Source of the DNA: Lobosporangium transversale
Taxonomy: Eukaryota > Mortierellomycota > Mortierellomycetes > Mortierellales > Mortierellaceae
Reading direction: 5' to 3'
DNA length: 64,000 bases
Assembly (NCBI RefSeq): GCF_002105155.1
Contig: NW_019028988.1
Location: 1 to 64,000 of the forward strand
Shown: positions 35,576 through 47,583 of the stretch, in pieces
How the letters are laid out: each line of letters opens with the position of its first letter
Position numbering within the stretch: the stretch's first letter is position 1
The notes under the pieces: generated by a model
Databases searched by the model: none
What the model was told of the DNA's origin: nothing
Seen by the model: only the letters and a program-made list of their open reading frames with translations
Translations under genes and position numbers: made by a program

Positions 35576-37190
35576 AGTATATACATGTATATACAGTAGT
35601 CTAAGCGAAAATAGACATAAGAACCAATCAAACACGCGCTAATTTGTACTTTGGATGACAAATAAACGTTGACTAGAACGATCCAATGTCTTGGACACGA
35701 AGTCCATGTGGTCTTGATACTTCCTGTTCCTGACAGGTTTTACACCTGGTGTGGGTCAGGTCCCAACTAGCCGCACTGATTCTTTTTGTTAAAAGTTTAT
35801 GGCCTCTTTTTTGTTTCTAGGGGGGCTGCAAGGCCCAACAGGTATTGTTCCGATACTGACGGCTGCGGCAGTGGTTGCTCTTTGATTTTGTCTTCTGACA
35901 GGTGGGGTAAATGTCGGTCTTTTAAAATACAAGAACGCCGAAAATGAAAATTACATGTAAAAAGAAACCATTTGTCCGCGGGCTATGTTAGTATGTTTGC
36001 CCTCACCTCTGTAGCTGACAATAAGTAATGGTGAAAGAGAGTCAAGGTCTATTGAACATTGGTGTACAGAAAGCAAAAAAAAAATAAATAAAAAATAAAA
36101 AATTAATTAAAGTGGACATTGGTCTGTCTACTCTCCTTTCTCTTGTGTAAGAGGCTCTCTTGGCTCTCTATTTTTCCTTTGTTCTTCTTTACGTATTGCT
36201 TTTTGCCGCCGCCTCTCTGCTTGCTAATTGATGACCATCTCAAACAAGTGGGTGCAAGAATGAAGGTAAAAGCAGATGGCATAGCAAAAAAAGGGGGAAG
36301 GTGAATGATTTGTGCAGGTCACCCAACAATTACACTGCACTGTCCATTGTTTGATACCTGTGCCGACAATTGTTTTATCCAGAAAGATATTCTGGAAGGG
36401 AAGGAATGTGAGAAAAAGACAAGGAATGTAAGTAGACCGATGTTGATCCACAAGTTGAGGGGAAAATAACGAAGATGATCACGACAGGGGTTCTCGGATG
36501 CAAAATGCAACTTTGTTGCACATGTGCCTGAAACTGAATCGTGAGTGCGTGCGGGTGCTTGTGCGCTGTATTTCAACAATCCTTTTGACTTGATCACGGG
36601 CGTTTCAGCTGCAGTCAATGCCCGATGCCCTCGTTGTTTTTCTTTATGTAACTTTCTGCAATACGCCGATGACATATCATGGCATGGCCACAACAATAGT
36701 GAACTGACTGAACTGCCTAGCCCTTTCCCTGTTTTCTTCTCAGAACACTACAGTGGTATCTAGACTTTATATTGCTTTCATTGTTGCTCGCGAGCCCACT
36801 TATTTTACGTTTGGGCAGTGATCCACACTCATGAACCTCTTATTTGTTATTTTTATATTTTTATATTTTAATTGCTTTAAAGAGCGAAGAGAAAGGAGGT
36901 ATAAAAGATCATTGATTGTCCTCTCAGCCCCAGCTCTACTTCTGGTCTCTTTTGTTTCTTTGTCTTTTCAGTCCCCCTACCACTTGACCAACCTCGTTCA
37001 TTTATTCATTCGTGCATTGTCGTTGAACGACTTCTCTTCCTGACTCTTCACTCTTCACTCTTCACATTTTACTCCTCATACTTCCTTTTACGACAAAACC
37101 AAAGAAAGACCAAACAAGTCCTCTTAAGCTTGCTTATTTTAGACAAAGCCTTCCTCCCTTTCATTTGACAATATCATCAAAATAATCACA
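34374..37190. other. Divergent spacer with no supported gene
   Basis: 2.8 kb between MDM12 (minus) and the secreted LPMO-like gene (plus). A T run lies at about 34497 and an A run of over 30 at about 35540. Segments such as 34800..35500 have gene-like base composition but many stops in all frames, so decayed coding DNA is possible though no family is recognised. From 36890 the plus strand becomes CT-rich before the next gene. Confidence 0.45.
36900..36907 (+). promoter_or_regulatory. TATA-box candidate for the secreted LPMO-like gene
   Basis: TATAAAAG, about 290 bp upstream of the ATG at 37191, followed by CT-rich leader DNA with repeated ACTCTTCACTCTTCAC. Motif-based. Confidence 0.5.
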
Positions 37191-38616
37191 ATGTTTATTC
37201 GCACATCTATCATTGCATCTGCCACCCTTGCCCTACTTGCTTCTGTGGCTCAAGTTGAAGCCCATTCTTGGGCCGATTGCGTTGACTGGCGTCCCAAGGA
37301 CCCTCAGAATCCAGGTATGCAAATGGAAGACAAAAAAAAAAAGTGCAAGACAACTTTATGTTTATTACATGCAAATCAACGGTTGAACACAATATACACA
37401 GCGCACATTACACATTTTATCATTTACACATTACACATTTCATACCACATTGCCCTCATAACATGGTTGTGTCTATTTTGGGTCGTGCGACATTAACAAC
37501 TCAATGACCGAAGCGTTATTCCTCTCTATCCAATTGGAGGCTATTCTTACTGTCCTAGTCTATTCGTGGTGTCCTTCTCATTCTTTACCACTCAACACTC
37601 TTGTTTGTGTGTTTGTGAGAGGGAGTTTTTTTTTTTTTTTTTTTTTTTTTTAAACAACCGGAGATTATTGAACTAGTTGTATTTTCCCGCGCTTTTTTCT
37701 TGAATAAGCAAGAAGTACCAAATGCTCGTCAAATCACACTTTCTGTAAATTTCAAGGGCTATGTTTCAGTCTCATTTCATATCTTCGGTCAATACCCCCT
37801 GTAACTTTATTGGCACGAAGAGGCGAAGATAGAGTGGGGGGAGTTTTACCTAGCACCTTTGAAAACCAAAAAACAACCCGAAAGAAATAGAGCAATAGCT
37901 GACCTGAACTCGTCGATTTTTTTATTGTTTTGTCATTGTCGTAATATAACACAGGTTTCCGTGACAGTGATGGAGAGTGCTTTGGCTGGGCCCGTCAATA
38001 TCCCATGGATAAGACGCCGTTCGCTGCTCTTGATAGCTCCAGCCCCAGCAGACATTACCAACAGGACCACATTGCCAATCCTGTACCTTGCTCTAATCGC
38101 AGAGCTGGTGTCGAGCCTGGTGCGGATGAAACCCGTCAGGATCCCATAAGCAAGGCCTACGGTGGCAAATTCGGAGCACAGCCCAGGGTCAAAGCAGGAG
38201 ATACGATGTGTGTCCGCTGGCCTGCCAAGAACCACGCTGCCAAGAATGAGCGTGAGAAGTTTGTCAGAATCAACATGCCTCTAGAGCTCCTAGATAAAGA
38301 TCCAGACCAGAAAACCTTCTCCAACTCAACCATTGCCACGATTCCTTTCAAGAATTGTCATGGAGTTGAGAGCAATCCAGATGCTGCTCCCTGTGGAGGA
38401 TGTTTTCCTATCCCCGCTAATTTACAGACTGGTAACTATGTGGTCCAGTGGCGCTGGGAGTTGAATGAAGGTGAATTCTATGCGTCCTGCTGGGATCTGG
38501 CGGTCACTGGTACAGATCCCACCGCGCCAGGCGGCAACCAAACTGCTCCTCTTCCTCCTCCAACTCCTCTTGGTCGCTCAACCTCGGTGTTTGGCAACCT
38601 TGCAAAGAATATTTAA
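37191..38616 (+). CDS. Secreted protein with N-terminal His, candidate LPMO-like copper enzyme
   Basis: Two exons, 37191..37314 and 37955..38616 (intron 640 bases with a long T run), encode 261 residues. A clear signal peptide (FIRTSIIASATLALLASVAQ) ends at VEA, so signal peptidase would expose His25 as residue 1 (HSWADCVDW). In lytic polysaccharide monooxygenases an N-terminal His, an internal His and a Tyr/Phe bind copper. Candidates here are His135 (CVRWPAKNH) and Tyr217 in EFYASCWDLAV, with the Y-x2-C spacing seen at the axial Tyr of AA9-like enzymes. GNYVVQWRWEL resembles the preceding strand. Eight or more Cys suggest disulphides. The last 35 residues are a Pro/Thr/Ser-rich tail with N-glycosylation sequon GNQT. 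AA family and substrate (chitin, glucan or other) are not determinable; catalytic function is inference. Confidence 0.6.
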
Positions 38617-39127
38617 AAAGCATCTTTTATTTTTTTTCTTTCTTTCTCCAGCATAATATCCTCTTTATTTTTTTTCTTTACTTCTACTGTATTTCATATC
38701 ATATGGTTGCACCATGCAAACATCGCCATCATCATCATGTACTTAATGCATCTCTATGTAAGCTCACTCGTTTTTCATCACTATTAACACCAAGCGAAAA
38801 AAAGGCACTTTTTGTTAAGCATGCAATGGGTTAAATGAAAGATTTTTTTAAGAAAAAGTGCGTGAGTTTAGGCAGGTTCCTCAACTCGTAATGTTTCAAT
38901 GCTTTCATTTTTTCCTTGTAATGCATGGCGATCTTTGTGTTGAATAGTTAAAAAATAAAAAGAACAATTGAAATAAATAAAGCAGTTGAATGTTGTGCAG
39001 GGACAAGAAAAAAAAAAATCATTTGTCTTCAATTGTCACACGCTTCTCAAAACAAAGTGAACTTCATTCACTTCATGCATCTCATTCTTGCTCATTCATA
39101 CTCGTCCATTTTATTCTTTCATACATC
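38617..39127. other. Intergenic spacer
   Basis: 511 bases of AT-rich 3' flank and leader between two plus-strand genes. Nothing else recognised. Confidence 0.6.
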
Positions 39128-40763
39128 ATGTCAGCCCATAACAACAATAACAACAACACCAACAACAATAGAGCTCATAATGATGATATTAAAGGCAATC
39201 CATCGCAGAATAGTTTTATCACCGACCAAGAATTAGAGCAGAGACTTATCAAGCTTAAGAAGAAGACCCCTACTACAGATGTTCCTATCAGGCATGTTTT
39301 TGCTGTGCTATACTCTATGCTATGTTATGCCATCCTATGCCATGCATCAGTTTCTTACACGTTGAATAACGTGATCCTTATCTCTTTTTTCCCCCCTTTC
39401 TTTCCTTCTATCTTTCTTTCTTTCTTTGATTGCAGTGACCATGAATTGACTACACAGTTTTCAAAGGTCTTTGGCCACTCTCCTGCTGTGACCAATCTGA
39501 GCTCATCGTTACTCGACCCTCATCCACAAGAGAATCAAAGGAAGGATACACTGATACCCACATTTAACTTGTTACAACAACCGATAGAAGGACGTCCTGG
39601 AGCACAGAGATCCCAGTCATCGTCATATCTCATCCCCGCTACTTCAGATCAGGAAGAGGTAATCATGGTGCATTATCCGTATCTTAAATCTAATCTTATT
39701 TTTCAGCCTCTAATAGACCCTTATGTTTATTTTTCTTTATTTTATTATTTTCTAAAGATTGACAGGATCTTGGCAGACTCACAAGACCTTCTCGTCAACA
39801 AAACAGGATTGGAGGGAAATGATGATGATGACCTTGATTTCTTGGACGATATTGATACACTCCAACCAGCTCAGACAAAGGAGCTTCGTGCAGCATTTGC
39901 TCAAAACGGGGATGTCGCTAAAGATTTAGAAAAGACCTTGTCCAAGTTCATGCAGACACATCGACCTTTAATGGCAGCTGACCCTTCTCAAGACTATAAG
40001 GCAATAGCAACAACATCGACGTCAGCATCAGTATCAAAGCCATCAGCAACGCATACAGGAGTATCAGATGAGTTGCTGTTTGGAGTAAAAGGAGGAATGG
40101 GAGGAGAAACACAACAGGAAAAAGCCTTTGGAGATCATTTGGATAGGTTGATGTCAAGTAACATTAAGGAAGGAGATAGTATTGGAAATAGATACAATGA
40201 GGACGATGATGAAGCACTCAAGTTGATCACCCAGGCCAGGGAAGCTGCACAACTGGAATCCAAGTATGGAAATCTAGAGGAGGCACGGTTGAAGGGACTC
40301 ATTAGTAGACATCATGAATTGAAAAAGGACATACAGAACTTGTCTTCTACCCGGCCACAAAAGCCAACCAGTCAAACTAGTCAAAAAGGCGATAGAATGA
40401 CAGGTCTGGGTCCACCACCTGCAGCGATTGATTTGGATGAACTACGGTTTGGAGGTGGAGGTGATGACGAAAACCCCGAAAACTGGTGCTGTAAGTCTAT
40501 TTTTATTTTATTTTGGGCCTTTTCTTCCTTTTTCCTTGTTCACTTGAAAATGCTTATTGACATTTCTGTTTCTTTTATTCATTCTTTGTCTTTTTTCTTC
40601 AGGCATATGCAATGATGATGCAAAGTGGACATGTCTGGGCTGTGATAATGACAAGTATTGTGATCAATGTTTCCGAGAGAGTCATGTTGGACCAGATGCA
40701 GACTGGGAAATGAAAAAGCATCGGCCTAGCCCCTTTGCCAAGGCTTCTGGCAACCCAATTTGA
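39128..40763 (+). CDS. ANCHR/ZFYVE19-like abscission checkpoint protein
   Basis: In animals ANCHR retains VPS4 at the midbody to delay abscission; the fungal role is unknown. Four exons, 39128..39291, 39436..39658, 39758..40490 and 40603..40763, encode 426 residues. After an Asn-rich start, two short amphipathic repeats (ELEQRLIKLKKKTP and DHELTTQFSKVFG) resemble ANCHR's MIT-interacting region. A central acidic/coiled stretch contains QAREAAQLESKYGNLEE. The C-terminus has a cysteine-rich B-box-like module, NWCCICNDDAKWTCLGCDND, then YCDQCFRESHVG and KKHRPSPF, matching the family end. Intron 1 appears to use a GC donor (AG|GCATGT), since no GT donor gives the needed phase. Orthology is inferred from the C-terminal module. 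Confidence 0.8.
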
Positions 40764-40946
40764 TAGGCTTCTTCATGATTCCTTTGGAAAATACACATCT
40801 TCCTACATTTGGTTCTCTAAGGCTTTAATATGATTACAGGGTATCTATGAAGTTAAATTATTGAAAAAAAAAAAAAAAAAAAAAAAAAGTATGAACGTGC
40901 CACTGTGCACGCAAATATGCTAGAGTGCGGTGCGTACATTCAATGA

Positions 40947-43122
40947 TTAGCGGTCAACAATATCACTGCCATCTTGAATTTGATTGTCGATGTGTAAGCT
41001 GATCATTTCCTGTATAGTCTGGTTTTCAACCTGTTCCATCGACTGAAGGACTTGAATGCCTGTCAGCTTTCCTTTCTGATGTTCACTACTGTTTAAATGT
41101 CGCCTTAACAGATCTTCTCGATGATAGCGCCTATGACAGCCAGGTATAACGCATGCAAAGGGTAGTTTTACTTGTGCATCCTCTTCTGTGAACCCGAAGA
41201 GCTCATCTAATGCTGTCGCTTGGATTGCATCACTCCTTTTTTTCCTCATCAGGGAAGGACTTGTATGCTTTCTGTTAATGTGCTTATTGAGGACATGTTT
41301 ATATCCAAACTCCTTTCCACAACCTTCAAATTCGCATCGGAACTTGGGTGCATTAAGATCCTTCTCATGTGTAGTTTTAATATGACTCGTAAGCGTCCAT
41401 GCCTAAGGAAAATAAAATAGTAAATACGCATCAATTCAGTGGACGTTCTGGTAAAATATATATATATAGGGATATATTTGGTCACCGTACAGTTGAAAAG
41501 ATTTTACTGCATCCCTCAAATGTGCAAGGGATAACGGGTCGATTAGGATCATGGGTTTTCATATGAGAGCGCATATTTGTTTTCAATACGACAGTGCCAC
41601 AGACGGAGCAGGGCATTGACTTGTGATACATCTTGTTATGTTTCTGTAAAAGCGACCACTTTGAAAAAACGCTGTTACACTCTGGATAACCGCATCCATA
41701 CCGTCGAGTATCTTATTGGTGGTCAAACGAAAAAAAAAAAAAAAATTAAATTAAATTGTGGTAAATTCCCAAATAAACTTTATGGAGCTTTCACAATCTC
41801 TTACCATTATGGACGAGTTGATGTTTCTGAAGCTTGCTTGGAGTCTGGAAACTCATCTGACATCCTTCATGCAAACATGGATATGGTTTTCGCCCTTCAT
41901 GGTCCGTACAAACGTGGGCACTCAGTTTCTTATGTTTTTTGAAACGCATTTGACATCCGTCCCATGTACATGCGTACGGTTTTTCTTTTTTTATTTCCTC
42001 CGCAACCTTCATTAACGTCTCTGGGTCCAATGATGCCTCTCGCCTGTATCCACGTTTAGCACCACTCTTTATATTCAGATCCTCGTTATCTGAATTAATT
42101 GAAGAAACCAATGTTGGTAAGCTGGAAGAAGATCGGGATCTACGTAGTTCCGGCATTGGTGTTAGTGCCGATGATGATGTCTCTGATGGCGGCGTCTCTG
42201 ATGGCGGCGTCTCTGATGATAATGATTGAACTGGTGATGAAGGAGTCGATAAAAAAGCTGTACAAATCTCAATGCTGGACAGACTTGCGAGTTCGTTATG
42301 CGTCTTGACATGTCGTGCAAGTTTATCCTTTGTGTAATAGCTTTTAGTGCACCCTGGATTTATACATTGAAATTCCCGTATCGATCCATGACTTTTAACA
42401 TGAACCGCAAGATGATCTTCTCTCCTGAATGCGGCATTACATCCTGTATAAAGACATCTATAAGGTCGCTGTAGCCAAATGAAGAAGATTAGCAAGCAGT
42501 GGAGAAAAATAAAGGCGAATAAATAGCATAAGCCCAATTTTCAATTGACAAGACAACTTACTTCATCCGTATGTGAACGCTCATGTGCAGCTAACCGCGA
42601 CGGCTTGGTATATTTTTTCCCACACCCAGAGTAAAGGCAGATATATTGCTTTGCCTTGGATGAAGATGACATTTTTGAAGAAATGGACGATCGGTGACTT
42701 GTGACTTCATGCACCGGTTCTTGATCTGATATGGTTACTTTTTCATCTTCGTTTTGTATTTGAATACTAGTTTCGTTATCGGGATTTCTACGCTTAAATG
42801 AATGGTGTTCTGAAGTAATAGTGGTCGTGGTGGAGACAATTGTTGTCTTACCATCATAATTATCATCATTCACTAGAGAATTATATTGAGAAAGCTTGTT
42901 GGTCGATAAAGGCGTCAAGCTAGTGGCTGTTGTGGATACTGCATCTACTGTTTCTTTTACAAGGTTGTCATTGTTGTTTTCTGGTACAATTTTACGTTTC
43001 TTCTTAACGGGATTATAGCTATCAATGTCAATGTCAATAGTGTCGATGTCTGTGCCACTGCTGATTGATCGATGTGAGATGCTTAGATCTAACTCTGAAC
43101 TACTGCTGCTGCTCATGGTCAA
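40947..43122 (-). CDS. Transcription factor IIIA (ten C2H2 zinc fingers)
   Basis: Binds the internal control region of 5S rRNA genes and recruits TFIIIC/TFIIIB for Pol III; also binds 5S RNA. Four exons, 5' to 3': 42562..43122, 41805..42468, 41491..41711 and 40947..41402, encode 633 residues. A Ser/Thr-rich N-terminus of about 158 residues precedes finger 1 (YICLYSGCGKKYTKPSRLAA). Fingers 2 (YRCLYTGCNAAF) and 3 (FQCINPGCTKSY) follow, then a low-complexity insertion of about 115 residues, then fingers 4 to 9 (YACTWDGC, YPCLHEGC, YGCGYPEC, MPCSVCG, IPCTFEGC, FRCEFEGC). A spacer of about 45 residues leads to finger 10 (FACVIPGCHRRYHREDLLRR). A tenth finger after a spacer is known in S. pombe TFIIIA. 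Finger 7 is the short atypical one, as in other fungi. Confidence 0.88.
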
Positions 43123-44394
43123 TTGCTATAAAGATGAGCAGATCCGTCCTCACTGTTATTGTTATATTTTGGCTACTGTTGTTGGTTTGGATGTTTAGGG
43201 TACTGAATTACAATAGAGGCAATAAATAGACAAGAATGGGTGATGCTGAAGCGACTACATTGGATGGCAGCAAGAGAATAAAAATGTGTAGGAATAGATC
43301 CTTCTCTTGTTTAGTCAATTTCTTCAACGAGTGACTGCTGGTAATAATATTTTTGGGCGAAGTTGCATGTTTGTTTTCTTACACTGTTGCAATTGTATAC
43401 AATCCTATCTCTGCTGTCTAATAGTCATGATTTGGAATGAAGAGTTTCGAGTAGACTGTGAAGCGGACCGAAAAGCGGGGACAATTGAGTACACTGTTTA
43501 CTTGCGTGAGCATAGGAATGTAAACCCTTCTCTTTTCTTATGGCGAAAATAAAATCTACGCCCAATTCCCCAGTTGAGCATTAAAAAAAAAAAAAAGCAG
43601 GCCCGTTCTTGTTCATCAAACTTATTTGTAAGAGTTCAACTATGCAGGGATAGAATATACATTTATACATATAAAAAAAGGCCCAGGTCAACCAAAATGA
43701 TCCAGATCTTGGAGAACCAAAAAGTAAGGATTGCACTTTGTTAGCTTCAATTTAATCCCAGTCCAAAATATTTCAAGACAAGCAGATGCTCAGAAGTTGT
43801 CTTGAAGGCCAAGGGGCCAAGAAAGAAACGGCCATAAAATTTAAATCTTGTTTCTAATGCAAGACTATAACATGGATCGCCTGTGAAAAAGCATTGACGC
43901 CATGTGAGAAATGAAAAGAAACTGCATGATTGAGTTTTTGTTTGTTTATTTATTTGTTTGCTCTACCCTCTGACTCCGAGGTGGATGTCGGGCCATGGCG
44001 GGGACGAGGACAGGAAAACATGAAGAGCTTCCTCTCTCTTTTTTTTGTCCCTCTTGAACTAATCCCACTCCATCTGCCTCTACGTCTCTACTCTGCATGC
44101 TTATCTGTTTATTAGTCGATTTGTTTGTGTCACAGTTATCCTCACTCTGAAGGTACAATGTGTTAACTTGTAAAATACATTCTTGTCTCATCATTGAGAT
44201 CGAGAAGGAATGTGGAATGGCGTCGAATGGGGGGATCAGCTTGACTGACAAGCCCTCTTTGGTTCCAAATTCATAGCACTTGAAAAACTTATTTGCTGAC
44301 TGATATCCTGTGTCTTATTTCTGTACTCAATTCACTACTCCTTGCAGTCTAATCAACAAGCATAATTTGCACGACAATCGTTCCGTATTTAACC
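43123..44394. other. Divergent spacer
   Basis: 1.3 kb between TFIIIA (minus) and an unrecognised gene (plus). Short ORFs have no family resemblance. No regulatory motif stands out. Confidence 0.5.
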
Positions 44395-46448
44395 ATGCCG
44401 TCTCTCGATCGCTCCGAAACAGATAGTTTATATTGTAACCCGACCGAAGATGGTGAATCCATCATGTCATCTTCAGGAGGTGCACCTTCTATCAAATCAA
44501 CAAGCTCTCCCTCTGCAACCTCATCCCTCAGATCTGGATCTCAGTCGATAAAATCTAAAACCGCGTCAACCAAATCCAAATCCTCGTCTTACGCATCTGT
44601 ACCTAAATCACCTCAATGGAAAGCAGCAGTCGATCCTCTAGGGATGTCCTCCAAAGCAGTAGGATTCATGCCCATGTTTAGCACACATCTCTATGCTCCT
44701 GGATTCCAGACTGCTGTTTCTACCAGTGCAACAAATGCAAATGAACCCAAGGCATATCAATCAAAACAACTTACGTTTGTTGAAAAGAAAAAAAGCTTTT
44801 CTTCTTCTTCTTCTTCAACTAAATCAAATAACCCTGGGAAATCTGAGAAGACTAAAACAGCGCCATCCAATAACTCTGTCAAATCACTAAATTCCTTAAC
44901 CAAATCCACATTTTCCCCGGCCTTTGCAAGTAGCCTCAGTACACAGGATGAACATTTGTCAAACTTTCCTGACAAAAGGACTGTGGAAGAAACTAAGTCA
45001 TTAAGCTCAAATAGCAGAGGTGGTGATGAGGAAATCAAGGAGGAGATAGTAATATCGAGAAATAGCAAGGAAATAGAAGGGACAGAAGCATTAGCAACAA
45101 CAGCAACAACGGCCGTGATAATTTCAGCAACAGAAACTGTAATGAACAATGATATCGATAGTGCGTATGGCGATTCGGATGACATGACGTTTGTGAACAG
45201 CAGTACAGAGGTCGCTGTCCTGATGGAGGCTCAATCTTTACCGGACGCCTCTATTCATCCGTTTGATAAGACAGTGGTGACAACTAATACCAGCAGCGAC
45301 GTGGTGGAAAGTATCAACAATCAAAATATTCTTTGTAAGCTTTCAACGGTAGAATCAACCACTCAGTTGCGGTCACCACCAATATCAATATCAACATCAG
45401 CACCACGGCCAACTCATACGCCTAATGAATTGATATTGAAACGAATGACCTCATGGGAGTACATAGGACGTGTCTACCATGGAAAAATGGCTTACTACAA
45501 CACTATCTTGTTGACAGAAGCAGATCTTCGCAAGTTTTATACGCCAGAAGTTGTTCATAAAAGGTTTGTGAAAGGAAAAAAAAAAAAAAAAAAAAAAAAT
45601 GCATGTATGCATAGTTACAAGAAGCTAACTTTTTTTTGGGGGGGGGACAGGACGCAGCAATACTTCATGTTGGGAACGTCCATTGCCAATATACTGGAAA
45701 TACCCCATCTTCCTGACTTTGTAAAATCGCTCTCTGCAGTTTTACAAGAGTTTGAGCATTTTCAATCATCAGAAACAAAGTCTAAGATGGTAAGGCTGCT
45801 TCTTTTTTTAAAAAAAAATCAGTTTATGCTTAAAAAAGTTCTTGCATAATTGCTGCTTGGTTGATTTAACATACCATTGATACTATTTTATTTTGCAGAG
45901 CTTTTTAAAAAACGGGTGGAGAGTGCATGATGGGAAGTTCTTTGAAGAAACTAGCGAATACACACATTTCGAGACCAGATCCTTGGTAATTTTTTTAACG
46001 AGTCTCTATATTATAAAATGTGTAATGCACAGTATCTCGACTAAAAAAAAATTTTTATTGTCAATTTTAACTAGCCATTTGAAATGGACTATATTGTTAT
46101 CTTCGCGACACTCTGCGAGATGATTGCCCAAGCTTACAAAAAGTTTGATACCTACAAGGCGAATATCATAATGGAATCAGATATGTTCCATAAAATCGAT
46201 ATTCGGTTCAAGGTAGGTGAATCATACACGCCTATTAAAAAAGAATAATAACAATAATACAAAGTGAAAACTGCAGCAACAGGAAAGTAACTTTTTTTTT
46301 TTTGGCGATTTAGAAAATCCTAAGTACCACAACGAGAGAACTCGACAATCTGGCACGTGAAACGATGCAGGAAGAGCTTTATTCAATAGATCCAATTGCT
46401 GGATTAACGATAGACTGGAATCAACAAGTACTTTCTATTGGCAACTAA
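44395..46448 (+). CDS. Protein of unknown function with conserved-looking helical C-terminal domain
   Basis: Five exons, 44395..45563, 45651..45789, 45899..45985, 46075..46212 and 46314..46448, encode 555 residues. I do not recognise the family. Residues 1 to about 345 are low complexity (Ser, Thr and Lys-rich). The last 210 residues look folded: WEYIGRVYHGKMAYYNTILL, QQYFMLGTSIANILEIPHLP, FVKSLSAVLQEFEHF, then after the third and fourth introns PFEMDYIVIFATLCEMIAQA and KKILSTTTRELDNLARETMQ. This is probably all helical. That the domain is conserved is inferred from the clean phase of five exons and the contrast in composition. No signal peptide or membrane helix. Convergent with the voltage-sensor-like gene, 125 bp apart. 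Intron 1 holds an A run and then a G run next to its acceptor. Confidence 0.75.
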
Positions 46449-46543
46449 ATAAACATGGTTCATGCAGTTTTCCATCATCAGGGCACATGTATAAGAGCTT
46501 AACTTGATCTTTAGTTTTGTTATTACAGGTTACTTTACTATTA

Positions 46544-46573
<30 letters not shown>

Positions 46574-46579
<6 letters not shown>

Positions 46580-47583
46580 GCCATCGTCACTCTCGTCAGC
46601 CAAGAAGGTGTCATCATCGACATATGCATCAGCTCCAAACCCTTCGATATCAAAGGATTCTGGGCGATTTACATTATCGAAATCAATGGCTGCCACTCTT
46701 GGATTGGCAATTAGTGAGTTCCTATTATTATTGTTATAATTATTATTATTATTATTTGAAAGGAGCGGAAAATGCAATCAGAACACATTGTATAGATTCA
46801 AGCAAAAAAATAAAATAAAATTTGATCCGTTAACTGAAGTACAAATATAGAAATATGTACAATACATACTTCCTAATCATAATGAAGAGCCGCCAGAATT
46901 GCACCACGTTTCGAAGGATCAAAAAGACAGTATCAAGCACTTTCTCGGCTTCATGTCCTGATCCACAACCTTGAAGGATTAAAATCAATGTAATGAAGCA
47001 AAAGATCACCAAGATAATATCTAGAATGTTGGATGATGACCTCCAATATGTCTTTTTTTTTGAAGTTTTTTTTTTAGCATCCCTTTATCTCGTTTTTTTA
47101 ACTTTCATTGAACACATCCAACAAACAGCCAAACAAAAAGAAAAGAAGTATATATTCTTACCCTGCCGAGCGCTGTTAGTCGCAAGGCGACCTCTGCAAT
47201 CATAGTGCCATTGATGATGGACTCTAAAACGATAAACAGCGCCGAGCTAGAGCAACCCTGCTGAATGGAGAGGAATATGGACCAGATACTGAGGATGGCC
47301 ATGACCAGATATAGGACCATGTAGAATTTAGAGTAGATGATCCTGTTGGCCAAATTCTGAAAAATCTCACGTCTCGACAGACTATGATGACTCCTCATCG
47401 CTGGCACTGCGTTTGGCTGTTCGCTAAAACGTAATTTGGAAAAAAAAAAAAAAAAAAAAAAAGAAATAGGTAAGGTGGCTGTGTCCAACAATATTATCTT
47501 TTTTTTTTCACAAACAAACTTGTTAAACGCAAGCCGAAAAGATGCTCTATATATTACCCAAGTATAGTGTATGCACTATCCAT
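46574..47583 (-). CDS. Small four-helix membrane protein, voltage-sensor/ion-transport-like
   Basis: Four exons, 5' to 3': 47558..47583 (26 bases), 47162..47423, 46870..47051 and 46574..46721, give 205 residues in frame. Helices: FYMVLYLVMAILSIWSIFLS, ALFIVLESIINGTMIAEVAL, ILDIILVIFCFITLILILQG, and LDTVFLILRNVVQFWRLFIM with Arg spaced as in an S4-type segment. The second helix carries acidic residues (ES, AEV) and is followed by LRLTALGR, and the third begins with Asp, a pattern shared with voltage-sensor and ion-transport S1-S4 domains. No pore helices follow, so it would be a stand-alone sensor-like protein. The acidic tail contains FDIEGFGADAYVDDDTF. The microexon start is supported by phase (GG|C) and a GTAATA donor; another start further upstream is possible. 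Function unknown. Confidence 0.65.
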
